A DNA stretch of 9,371 bases from DATHNF01 sp035486285 (GCA_035486285.1 DATHNF010000017.1:1-9371), one strand, 5' to 3'; positions 1 to 6,172 are shown, counted from the first letter of the stretch. Notes: generated by a model not told the origin, from the sequence alone. A program made the numbers and translations.

Positions 1-343
1 TAAGCCGGGTGAAAGAAAATAGGCTGACGACAACCGTAGGGAGCGTTATAAAGAAATCAAAACGCGAGAGCCTCCCCGCCCTGAACATCTTGATGAACAT
101 GAAGAACATTAGCGACGTCAAGAGTGCAAACGGAGTTATCGTCCGCGCCACAAAGAGTAGAACGCCAGACTTAAGATGCACGGGGCTGCCTGACGTCAGA
201 CCATTCACCACCATCCAAAAAGCACTGATAATACTGAAGCCGAAGTAGACCTTAAAGAGTTGGGACCTCGGATTATTCAGGAATACTGACAGCCCAAGCA
301 GCAGAGAAAACACCGCGGTGGCAAATAGTGCTATCTGTACCAT
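1..343 (-). CDS. 7TM-type sensor histidine kinase, N-terminal part (truncated by window edge)
   Basis: The minus strand is open from an ATG at 343-341 to the left edge of the window, giving 114 residues with no stop. The translation is strongly hydrophobic, with membrane segments at about residues 2-22, 33-50, 59-86 and 95-112. The short polar loop after the first segment (FLNNPRSQLFKVYF, then a Trp in segment 2) resembles the N-terminal 7TM region found on many histidine kinases in Saccharibacteria and Gram-positives. The kinase core itself would lie outside the window, so the assignment rests on the membrane domain only. The gene starts 34 nt after the stop of the upstream GNAT-like gene on the same strand, so the two are probably co-transcribed. 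No good Shine-Dalgarno lies at normal spacing; an AGAAGG is about 22 nt upstream. It could also be another multi-pass protein carrying the same sensor domain, such as a diguanylate cyclase. It may signal to the receivers at 2681-3474. Confidence 0.7.
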   Translation of the reverse strand, partial: MVQIALFATAVFSLLLGLSVFLNNPRSQLFKVYFGFSIISAFWMVVNGLTSGSPVHLKSGVLLFVARTITPFALLTSLMFFMFIKMFRAGRLSRFDFFITLPTVVVSLFSFTRL

Positions 344-377
344 ATTATTCTTATGGTAACATGCCCTTCTTTGAAGT

Positions 378-1175
378 TTATGCCGGGTGAGTTATCTCAA
401 TTGAGTAGAAGTGCTGTTTATCAACCACTTCGCGGCTAGGACTTTGTGGCAAGTCTTTGGCCTTTACGACCTCACCTTCTGGCTCTTTGACATAGTATTC
501 CGTCGATAATTCTCTTATTTCGACCGGCACACCCGCGTAGCCCTCAACAGGAGTATTCGCGCTTTTGGCAATAAAATCTGCCAGCCACGGATAATTAGCA
601 TCCGCGCAATCAAATAGGCACAGGGAGTTTTGAGAGGTCTTGGTATTAACCTCGTTGAAGTGAATAAACGCACCTCGAAGCAACGAAGCGGCAGCCTCGC
701 TACCTCTTTGGTCCGGCGGGACGACAACAGTTGTTATGTAGTAGGGCTGGGCCGCTGGGTCAACCTTAGATTGCGCAGCCAAGAGCTGGTCTCCATCCGC
801 CCAGTCAATACCCTCTAAGCCAATATGCACCAACAAACAACCTATTGGCTGCTGGTCCGCGTTGGTCGCTATGTACTTAAGAACATCTGGAGAGTCCATA
901 TCTTGGGAGAACTCTTCAAATGTCATGTCTTGCTTTTCGTAGGAGCGCCGATTAAGGTCTTGGAAACCATCTTGAACCATTGTCCACAGCGCTTCCCTGT
1001 CGGCTATGGGCACGTCCTTCGTAACGGTCACATTGACGCCTTCGGCATTTTCAATAAGTGGTATGGAGCTCATACCGAGCATAGGGTCTTTGTCGGTTAT
1101 GGATCCTGCTTCTACGCTGTCCATACTGCTTATTCTAGCATGCCTAATTGGCCTCTTTCGCCTAAAATTTGGCAA
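378..1175 (-). CDS. GNAT-like acetyltransferase-fold protein
   Basis: An ORF of up to 265 residues. The segment ITTVVVPPDQRGSEAAASLL (about residues 147-166) looks like GNAT motif A: a beta strand, then Q-R-G-x-x-A at the acetyl-CoA pyrophosphate loop, then a helix. It is preceded by a region consistent with the GNAT helical start (ADREALWTMVQDGF, about 58-71) and a strand IGCLLVHIG at 111-119. The substrate is unknown, and the C-terminal 60 residues do not look like a standard GNAT. The start is uncertain. The longest form begins at a TTG (1175) with AAAGG 12 nt upstream; the first in-frame ATG is at 1124 (18th codon) and lacks a clear Shine-Dalgarno. The TTG-to-ATG stretch is very basic (FRRKRPIRHAR). 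The gene is divergent from speD with about 70 nt between, and is followed by the 7TM kinase gene. Known: GNAT enzymes transfer acyl groups from acyl-CoA to amines. Inferred: membership of the superfamily. Confidence 0.6.
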   Translation of the reverse strand: MPNFRRKRPIRHARISSMDSVEAGSITDKDPMLGMSSIPLIENAEGVNVTVTKDVPIADREALWTMVQDGFQDLNRRSYEKQDMTFEEFSQDMDSPDVLKYIATNADQQPIGCLLVHIGLEGIDWADGDQLLAAQSKVDPAAQPYYITTVVVPPDQRGSEAAASLLRGAFIHFNEVNTKTSQNSLCLFDCADANYPWLADFIAKSANTPVEGYAGVPVEIRELSTEYYVKEPEGEVVKAKDLPQSPSREVVDKQHFYSIEITHPA

Positions 1176-1197
1176 TTCATCAATAAGCCTTTACTAT
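1169..1197 (+). promoter_or_regulatory. Sigma70-type promoter for the speD-like gene
   Basis: TTGGCA at 1169-1174 and TACTAT at 1192-1197 are separated by exactly 17 nt. Transcription would start near 1204, leaving a leader of about 40 nt before the ATG at 1246. The -35 element overlaps the 5' end of the divergent GNAT-like gene if that gene starts at the TTG. An AAAGG (1238-1242) only 3 nt from the ATG could serve as the ribosome binding site. Confidence 0.55.
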
Positions 1198-1245
1198 TAT
1201 TTATAGTTAGGCTCGCATTAAGCATTTTCTAAACACTAAAGGCTA

Positions 1246-1626
1246 ATGAAAACGAACAAACACCAAAAGCTAAAAGTTCGGCTCTCGCGCCACTGTCTCG
1301 GCACAATTATTACTAGCAACCAGCAAAAACTCTTTGATGCTGCGGGTTTCATGGCAAAGGTGCAGGAAATTTTGGAAGCCCACTCCACGCAATGTTTGGG
1401 CGAACTGACGCATGAGTTCCAAAATAAAAGCTTCACCTGCCTCATCGGCCTAGCAGAGTCACACATTTCCGTGCACACCTGGCCCGAAAGGTATGCCGTA
1501 CAACTCGATGTCTTCTTATGCAATTATATGCGCGACAATAGCGAGAAGTGCCGCAGTATATTTGATGACATTGTTGAGTATTTCGAGCCTGTCGAGACTA
1601 ACGAAACTATTATCGACAGAATTTAA
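1246..1626 (+). CDS. speD: SpeD-type pyruvoyl-dependent decarboxylase (S-adenosylmethionine decarboxylase proenzyme family)
   Basis: A 126-residue protein, the usual length of the short prokaryotic AdoMet decarboxylase class. The core signature is intact: residues 71-81 read ESHISVHTWPE and 88-92 read DVFLC. In this family the proenzyme cleaves itself between Glu and Ser (here E71/S72), the Ser becomes the pyruvoyl cofactor, and the conserved His and Cys at +5 and +20 assist processing and catalysis. H77 and C92 sit at exactly those offsets, so the protein should be self-processing. The usual product, decarboxylated AdoMet, feeds spermidine synthase, but no speE-like gene is present here. The family is also known to have evolved into ornithine or arginine decarboxylases in some bacteria and phages, so the substrate is open. 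After C92 the usual Gly is replaced by Asn (CNY instead of CG). The gene has its own promoter and stands alone. Confidence 0.9.
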   Translation: MKTNKHQKLKVRLSRHCLGTIITSNQQKLFDAAGFMAKVQEILEAHSTQCLGELTHEFQNKSFTCLIGLAESHISVHTWPERYAVQLDVFLCNYMRDNSEKCRSIFDDIVEYFEPVETNETIIDRI

Positions 1627-1707
1627 GACTGTCTGGCTGTTTGGTTAAGTTCTTTGTCTCAGGAGTTGGGTTCTAGGCTATTTCAATCTGTTTTATTGTC
1701 ATAGATA

Positions 1708-1736
1708 TTGCATTTTAATCAATTGTGTGTTATAGT
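1708..1736 (+). promoter_or_regulatory. Extended -10 promoter placed for a leaderless transcript
   Basis: TTGCAT at 1708-1713, a 17-nt spacer ending in TGT, then TATAGT at 1731-1736 form a near-ideal sigma70-type promoter with an extended -10 (TGn). Six bases separate the -10 hexamer from the ATG at 1743, so the expected transcription start falls on or next to the start codon. No Shine-Dalgarno is present. This favours ATG 1743 over the in-frame GTG at 1725, which lies inside the promoter. Confidence 0.65.
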
Positions 1737-1742
1737 AACAAT

Positions 1743-2420
1743 ATGGAAAGCGGCGCTATAACCGAAGCTTATCAATCCGCCAGAGAGGATCTGGCCCAGG
1801 GTGGCGTTTCGACAAAATTACTGCTGGGTGCCATGGCAGTTGGTTTAGTATTTGAATGGGGAACGGGGAACGAAGCTCTCTTGGGCCTAGTCGGAGCCCA
1901 CGCTTATAATGCTACGCATAATAGTCTTGCTACTGGCGCTATAACAGGTTCGACATCTTTCGTGGAGCAGAGTTTACTCGGGGTTGGGATGGCGCTGAAT
2001 ATAGATCGCTTCCCGACGACCATGGGGAGATTGCAGGATCGTATGAGCCGAGAGCATAACACTGACAGGCAACAGCCTTCGCTGGGCAACAAAGCGTTAT
2101 CGGCATTTGCCCTGGGAACGGCGGTATCTTTACTCAAAGATCGCTCAGGCGAGAAGAGGCCACTACGACAGAACCTTCAGGAAGCAATCGGCCTATCGGC
2201 GCTTATTGGGGCCGGCGTGACATTAGTAGCCAGTGGCTCGGCGGCTATTACGAATTACGGCGCCGAACATGGCCTCGAGCACCAGGCACATATCCTGGTG
2301 GATATTTTATCAAGCCCCTTTACCTATCTTGGTATTTTCGGTACAAAGCTTGTATACGACAAAGCCAAGCAGTTCTTTAAAAGACACCGGGACAAACCAG
2401 TGGAGACTCCAGATAGCTAG
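1743..2420 (+). CDS. Hypothetical multi-pass membrane protein
   Basis: A 225-residue protein I do not recognise. It is rich in Gly, Ala and Leu, with hydrophobic stretches at about residues 26-38, 45-55, 77-86, 118-131, 149-169 and 184-205. A polar, charged linker lies at roughly 88-117 (FPTTMGRLQDRM, then EHNTDRQQ) and a basic tail at 207-225 (KAKQFFKRHRDK). The pattern suggests an integral inner-membrane protein with short or re-entrant helices; no signal peptide, catalytic motif or known domain stands out. A start at GTG 1725 would add six residues (MCYSNN), but that codon sits inside the promoter, so ATG 1743 is preferred. The gene stands alone between speD and the receiver pair. It may be lineage-specific. 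Confidence 0.75.
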   Translation: MESGAITEAYQSAREDLAQGGVSTKLLLGAMAVGLVFEWGTGNEALLGLVGAHAYNATHNSLATGAITGSTSFVEQSLLGVGMALNIDRFPTTMGRLQDRMSREHNTDRQQPSLGNKALSAFALGTAVSLLKDRSGEKRPLRQNLQEAIGLSALIGAGVTLVASGSAAITNYGAEHGLEHQAHILVDILSSPFTYLGIFGTKLVYDKAKQFFKRHRDKPVETPDS

Positions 2421-2680
2421 CGGGGGTACCGTTTCTGTTTGCCAGTAGCAGATTTTTTGTCCGATTTGGCTCAACAGCTAGCCGGTGGCGTCAACGGTTA
2501 GGCAGTTACGATTCAGGGTATTCGACAAGCTTGTGCTAATCCTACGTAAACAGGGCAATTATGTATATTGCATTGATCATATCAGAGAGGTTGACAAGCA
2601 CAATAAGGCTTCGTGACTATCTCAAGTTGCCGATATTCAAAAACAAGGGGGTATAATTATAGTGTTAGTTGGGCAGGGGT
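2421..2680 (+). other. Gene-free region upstream of the response-regulator pair
   Basis: A stretch of 260 nt with no convincing gene on either strand. It holds a 10-bp palindrome ACAAGCTTGT (2525-2534), a small AT-rich hairpin with 5-bp arms GCAAT/ATTGC (2555-2571), a TTGACA at 2591-2596 with a poor -10, and the consensus TATAAT at 2652-2657. No rho-independent terminator is visible after the membrane-protein gene. Confidence 0.4.
2627..2657 (+). promoter_or_regulatory. Probable promoter of the response-regulator pair
   Basis: A perfect TATAAT lies at 2652-2657, with TTGCCG at 2627-2632 as the best -35 candidate at a long 19-nt spacing. The start would be near 2664, giving a leader of about 17 nt. 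AGGGG ends one base before the ATG at 2681, an unusually tight ribosome-binding spacing. A second -10-like TATAGT overlaps downstream at 2658-2663. Confidence 0.45.
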
Positions 2681-3067
2681 ATGAAGCACAAGATCGCCAT
2701 TATTGAAGATGATACGACAATCGCCGGAATGTACCGGTTTAAGTTGGAGCAGGCTGGCTATGATGCGCGCTGTGCTTTCAATGGCAAGCAAGGTCTCAAG
2801 TTGGTCAAATCATTTCGGCCAATATTAATTCTACTCGATCTAATGATGCCGGAGATGACCGGTGACGAAATGTTGGAAAAGGTACGAGCTACCAGTTGGG
2901 GAGCCAACATCAAGGTGATAGCCCTAACCAACATTAGCAAGGACGAGGCACCGCCGGGGCTTCGCCTCCTCAACGTTGACCGCTACATCGTCAAAGCCCA
3001 TTACACGCCCGCGCAAGTGGTGGCCTTGGTGGCCGAGATATTAGCAGACGCCCAAGCTACAAAGTGA
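2681..3067 (+). CDS. Single-domain response regulator (CheY-like receiver), copy 1
   Basis: A 128-residue stand-alone receiver domain with no output domain. The acidic pocket is E9-D10-D11 (IIEDD), the phospho-acceptor is D53 in LLDLMMPEMTGDE, the switch Thr is T83 (ALTN), and the conserved Lys is K105 (VKAHYTP). All residues needed for phosphotransfer are present. It should take phosphate from a histidine kinase and act through protein contact. The 7TM kinase at the left edge is a candidate partner by proximity only. A TTG 12 nt upstream gives a longer reading frame, but ATG 2681 starts the standard beta-1 strand. It is followed 38 nt later by a paralogue with which it shares a 53-bp identical stretch. 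Its alpha-4/beta-5 surface (KDEAPPGLRLLNVDRY) differs from copy 2, hinting at different partners. Confidence 0.9.
   Translation: MKHKIAIIEDDTTIAGMYRFKLEQAGYDARCAFNGKQGLKLVKSFRPILILLDLMMPEMTGDEMLEKVRATSWGANIKVIALTNISKDEAPPGLRLLNVDRYIVKAHYTPAQVVALVAEILADAQATK
2828..2880 (+). repeat. 53-bp exact repeat, copy A (inside receiver gene 1)
   Basis: Identical base for base to 3250-3302. It encodes the beta-3 strand, phospho-Asp, following loop and start of helix 3 (ILLDLMMPEMTGDEMLEK). Flanking codons differ, including synonymous positions, so the tract has been homogenised or copied rather than merely conserved as protein. Confidence 0.9.
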
Positions 3068-3105
3068 TTGTGTTCATCCCTTTGTTGCCGTAGGATTAAA
3101 TTAGC

Positions 3106-3474
3106 ATGACAAAGATAGCTATCATCGAGGATGACCAGGCGATTGCCCAGATGTACCGCTTCAAATTCGAGGCGGAGGGCTACAGCGTCGAAACGGCCGA
3201 GAATGGCAAGTTGGGCCTAGAGCTCACGGAGAAGATTAAGCCGGATATTATTCTACTCGATCTAATGATGCCGGAGATGACCGGTGACGAAATGTTGGAA
3301 AAATTGCGAAAAACTACCTGGGGAAAGAACATCAAAGTTATTATTCTAACCAACATGGGCGAACAAGAGATCCCCGAAAGTGTTCGACGGCTCGGTGTTA
3401 GCGATGTCATTCTGAAGGCAGATATGACTCCCCGCCAAGTTGCCGAACTGGTCAAGAAGCAGCTCGCTACTTGA
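3106..3474 (+). CDS. Single-domain response regulator (CheY-like receiver), copy 2
   Basis: A 122-residue stand-alone receiver. The acidic pocket is E8-D9-D10, the phospho-acceptor is D52 (LLDLMMPEMTGDE), the switch Thr is T82 (ILTN) and the conserved Lys is K104 (ILKADMTP). It is complete and should be phosphorylatable. An AGGA at 3092-3095, 10 nt before the ATG, can serve as ribosome binding site. It lies 38 nt after copy 1 and is probably in the same transcript. The two proteins are clearly paralogous (shared IAIIEDD, MYRFK, AGY/EGY, NGK and the phospho-Asp block) but differ widely outside the block. With no output domain, the likely jobs are phosphorelay, phosphate sink or binding to an unlinked effector. 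Confidence 0.92.
   Translation: MTKIAIIEDDQAIAQMYRFKFEAEGYSVETAENGKLGLELTEKIKPDIILLDLMMPEMTGDEMLEKLRKTTWGKNIKVIILTNMGEQEIPESVRRLGVSDVILKADMTPRQVAELVKKQLAT
3250..3302 (+). repeat. 53-bp exact repeat, copy B (inside receiver gene 2)
   Basis: Second copy of the tract at 2828-2880, in the same reading frame and domain position (codons 49-66). The start-to-start distance is 422 bp. A direct repeat of this length is a substrate for recombination, which would delete one gene and leave a single hybrid receiver. Confidence 0.9.
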
Positions 3475-3575
3475 AACAGTAAGTCTAGGGGTAGATACTG
3501 ACCAGCAATACTTGAACGCTAGCAACATGCCTTTTGTGGTTAGGCAGCTGTTACTGCGGATGGCATACTATAAGC

Positions 3576-4880
3576 ATGAAGATCGCGATTTTGGGTTATG
3601 GCAAGCAGGGGCAAGCAGCCTACAATTACTGGCACGATGGCCAAGAAGTAACTATTTGCGACAAAGACGAAACTTTAGAGCTTCCAGCAGGCGCGCTTGG
3701 TCAATTAGGGCCCTCCTACCTCAAGAACCTGGGAAAATTTGATCTTATCATCCGCAGCCCTTCAGTGCACCCGCGAGATATCGTGGCTGCCAATACACCG
3801 ACTATCTTAGAAAAAGTCACGACCGTAACCAACGAGTTCCTGCGGGTCTGTCCGACCAAAAACGTCATCGGCATAACTGGCACCAAAGGCAAGGGCACCA
3901 CCAGTACTCTGATCGCTAAGATGTTGGAGGCTGACGGCAAACAGGTTCACCTGGGGGGGAATATCGGCACCCCGCCGCTTGACCTACTGGAAGACTCTAT
4001 CCAGCCGGATGATTGGGTAGTATTGGAGCTGGCTAATTTCCAATTGATTGACCTTACGTCTTCGCCCCATATCGCCGTCTGCCTGATGGTCACGCCCGAA
4101 CACCTTGATTGGCACAAGGACAGCGAAGAATACTTCACCGCCAAGAGCCAGCTTTTCGTGCACCAAGCGGCTACCGACATCGCCGTCTACTATGCTGATA
4201 ACGCAACCTCCCGGCAGATTGCCAGTGTAAGCGCCGGTTTGAAGATTTCGTATATGGCTCCTCCGGGTGCCGTAGTCCAAGGCAATCAGGTCATCATTGA
4301 TGGTCAAATCATCTGCCGCACTGACGAACTCAAGCTGCTCGGCCAGCATAATTGGCAAAATGTTTGTGCCGCCGTTACCGCTGTTTGGAACGTCACTCAA
4401 AACATCGAGGCCATGCATTCTGTGTTAACTAGTTTCAGTGGGCTACCGTACCGTATAGAGCTACGGCGGGAAATACACGATATACGCTATTACAATGACT
4501 CGTATGCCGCGGCACCGCCAGCCGCCATTGCCGCGATCGAAGCTATTCCTGGCAAAAAAGTTATGATACTCGGTGGTTTCGACCGCAACTTGGAACTTAC
4601 CGAATTAGCCCAAGCCTTGCAGCGCCGTGCCGACCAGCTTCGCGCAGTGCTGCTTATAGGCGCTTCGGCCGAACGGACTGCCAGTATGTTACGTGAACAC
4701 GGAGTTAGTAACTTCACACTGTCAGGCGCGCATACGATGGCTACTATTGTTGGTGAAGCCACGGACTTGGCTCAACCTGGTGATGCGGTTGTACTTTCCC
4801 CTGGTTTCCCCAGTTTTGACATGTTCAAGAACTTTGAGGACCGGGGGCAGCAGTTTAACGCGGCGGTAGAAAATCTATGA
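3576..4880 (+). CDS. murD2: MurD-family ligase, probably the L-glutamate-adding MurD2 (UDP-MurNAc-L-Ala--L-Glu ligase)
   Basis: A 434-residue cytoplasmic Mur ligase, close to the normal MurD length. The N-terminal Rossmann-like domain starts KIAILGYGKQG. The ATP P-loop is GTKGKGTT (102-109), the Mg-binding Glu is E151 in ELANFQL, H176 sits in TPEHLDWH, and K190 (YFTAK) matches the carbamylated Lys. GGFDRN follows at 333-338 and SPGFPSFDMFKNFEDRG at 408-424, typical of MurD rather than MurC, E or F. In the substrate loop, E. coli NDSKATN is NDSYAAA here (307-313), so Lys319 and Thr321 become Y310 and A312; the S415 and F422 equivalents (S413, F420) are kept. The stop overlaps the start of the MurL-like gene (ATGA), so the two are coupled. 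Together with murL this suggests L-Glu rather than D-Glu is added. That specificity is inference; family membership is near certain. An upstream in-frame TTG (3534) is less likely. No Shine-Dalgarno precedes the ATG; a -10-like TACTAT lies 4 nt upstream. Confidence 0.9.
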   Translation: MKIAILGYGKQGQAAYNYWHDGQEVTICDKDETLELPAGALGQLGPSYLKNLGKFDLIIRSPSVHPRDIVAANTPTILEKVTTVTNEFLRVCPTKNVIGITGTKGKGTTSTLIAKMLEADGKQVHLGGNIGTPPLDLLEDSIQPDDWVVLELANFQLIDLTSSPHIAVCLMVTPEHLDWHKDSEEYFTAKSQLFVHQAATDIAVYYADNATSRQIASVSAGLKISYMAPPGAVVQGNQVIIDGQIICRTDELKLLGQHNWQNVCAAVTAVWNVTQNIEAMHSVLTSFSGLPYRIELRREIHDIRYYNDSYAAAPPAAIAAIEAIPGKKVMILGGFDRNLELTELAQALQRRADQLRAVLLIGASAERTASMLREHGVSNFTLSGAHTMATIVGEATDLAQPGDAVVLSPGFPSFDMFKNFEDRGQQFNAAVENL

Positions 4881-6172
4881 GCGCCTACCAAACATTTGTT
4901 TTCAAGAGCTACCGTTTCGACAAGCAGCAAAAGACCCTAGAACTCCAATATGGCTATGATACAGTGCTTGATTTCCGGGAGACCTACAAATTTGACTTTG
5001 CGTTTACTGAGTATGACGAGGTAGTGCTTGACCGCGCTTTGCAATTGCTCTTTTATGTTGCTGGCGTGTCATATTACAAGGCTTTTTTGGCGCCCCAAAT
5101 CGTAGTTGAAGCCGGTGAGATTGACGCTGAGCTGGCCGAATTCCTGAGCCAAACATATCAAAAGGGTCTTGGTGAGCTTTTCTATGTCAACCAGCTTGAC
5201 CCTCGCACACCAGTTCACTTCCCTGTTAATGCAGCGCGTTTCGAGCCGCTGGAGCGATTCACGACCGCGGGCACACTAATAGGTGTGGGCGGCGGCAAAG
5301 ACTCGTTGCTAAGTGTCGAATTTCTAAAGACAGCCGGTACGGGTATTACAACGTGGAGTCTTAACCACCGGCCACAATTAACCCCACTGGTCGATCGTAT
5401 CGGCATGCCGCATTACTGGGTAGAGCGCCAATGGGATCCGCAGCTTTTCGCTCTCAAAGAAAACCCTGCCGCTTATAACGGTCACGTCCCGATTTCTGCC
5501 ATATTTGCCTGCGTGGGGACAGTCGTAGCAATCTTAAGCGGCAAACGCGATGTTATCGTTTCCAATGAAAATTCCGCCAATGAACCCACACTGCACTATC
5601 AAGGTGTAGCTATTAATCACCAGTATTCCAAATCACTGGCTTTCGAACAGGCTTATCAGGCGATGCTCCAGCTTTGCTTTGGTGATATGGTACGCTATTT
5701 CTCATTCCTACGGCCTTTGAGCGAACTACGCATTGCCGAGCTTTTCGCGCAGACCGGTTTCCAGAAATATAAAGACGTTTTTAGCTCGTGTAATCGGGCT
5801 TTTGTCCACGGTAATCACAAGATGTTCTGGGATGGCAGCTGCCCCAAGTGCGCATTTGTTTTCCTGGCGCTGACACCGTTTATTGAGCGCAGGGAACTAG
5901 AAACGTTATTCCACGGCAAGAACCTGCTGCTTGACGAACAGCTCGATGAGACATACAGGCAACTTCTTGGTATCGCTGGCGACAAACCACTAGAATGCGT
6001 CGGTGAGGTCAAAGAGTCCCGGGCCGCCATGCGTTTAGCCCAACAGATATATCCGGCACTTGCTAAATATAACTTCGAATTACCCGATAATTACGATTAC
6101 AAACAGTTGAAAGCACACAGCATGCCGGCAGACTTTTATAAACTATTGGAGATGGCCATAGCTGGTCTTTAG
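4877..6172 (+). CDS. murL: MurL-like UDP-MurNAc-L-Ala-L-Glu epimerase
   Basis: A 431-residue protein that fits the MurL family first described in Xanthomonas. That enzyme uses ATP, releasing AMP and PPi, to turn UDP-MurNAc-L-Ala-L-Glu into the D-Glu form. An N-terminal domain (about 1-128) precedes a PP-loop-type nucleotide-binding motif VGGGKDS (137-143). Next come SNENSANEPT and NHQYSKSLAFE, which I associate with this family. A late Cys group follows, C305, C322 and C325 (SSCN ... SCPKC), which could bind metal or help catalysis. Adenylation of the terminal carboxylate would acidify the alpha proton, and the PP-loop suits this. The gene overlaps the MurD-family gene by 4 bp, which is the functional link that MurD2/MurL predicts. 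Its stop overlaps by 4 bp the stop of the convergent PRTase-like gene. Family assignment is from memory of motifs, without a search. The alternative is a PP-loop enzyme of unknown role. Confidence 0.8.
   Translation: MSAYQTFVFKSYRFDKQQKTLELQYGYDTVLDFRETYKFDFAFTEYDEVVLDRALQLLFYVAGVSYYKAFLAPQIVVEAGEIDAELAEFLSQTYQKGLGELFYVNQLDPRTPVHFPVNAARFEPLERFTTAGTLIGVGGGKDSLLSVEFLKTAGTGITTWSLNHRPQLTPLVDRIGMPHYWVERQWDPQLFALKENPAAYNGHVPISAIFACVGTVVAILSGKRDVIVSNENSANEPTLHYQGVAINHQYSKSLAFEQAYQAMLQLCFGDMVRYFSFLRPLSELRIAELFAQTGFQKYKDVFSSCNRAFVHGNHKMFWDGSCPKCAFVFLALTPFIERRELETLFHGKNLLLDEQLDETYRQLLGIAGDKPLECVGEVKESRAAMRLAQQIYPALAKYNFELPDNYDYKQLKAHSMPADFYKLLEMAIAGL

Noticed and set aside
9..248. Plus-strand ORF of 79 residues at the left edge
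   Set aside because: It is antisense to the hydrophobic 7TM kinase frame, has Lys/Thr/Arg-rich composition without domain features, and lacks a ribosome binding site.
825..1232. Plus-strand ORF of 135 residues antisense to the GNAT-like gene
   Set aside because: The minus strand has a GNAT motif A and better composition; the plus frame looks like the shadow of it and ends in the intergenic promoter.
1725..1742. GTG start adding six residues to the membrane protein
   Set aside because: The codon lies within the promoter spacer and -10 region, so it would not be in the transcript.
3984..4418. Minus-strand ORF of 144 residues inside the MurD-family gene
   Set aside because: The plus frame carries every MurD motif across this stretch; the minus frame has no recognisable domain or start signal.
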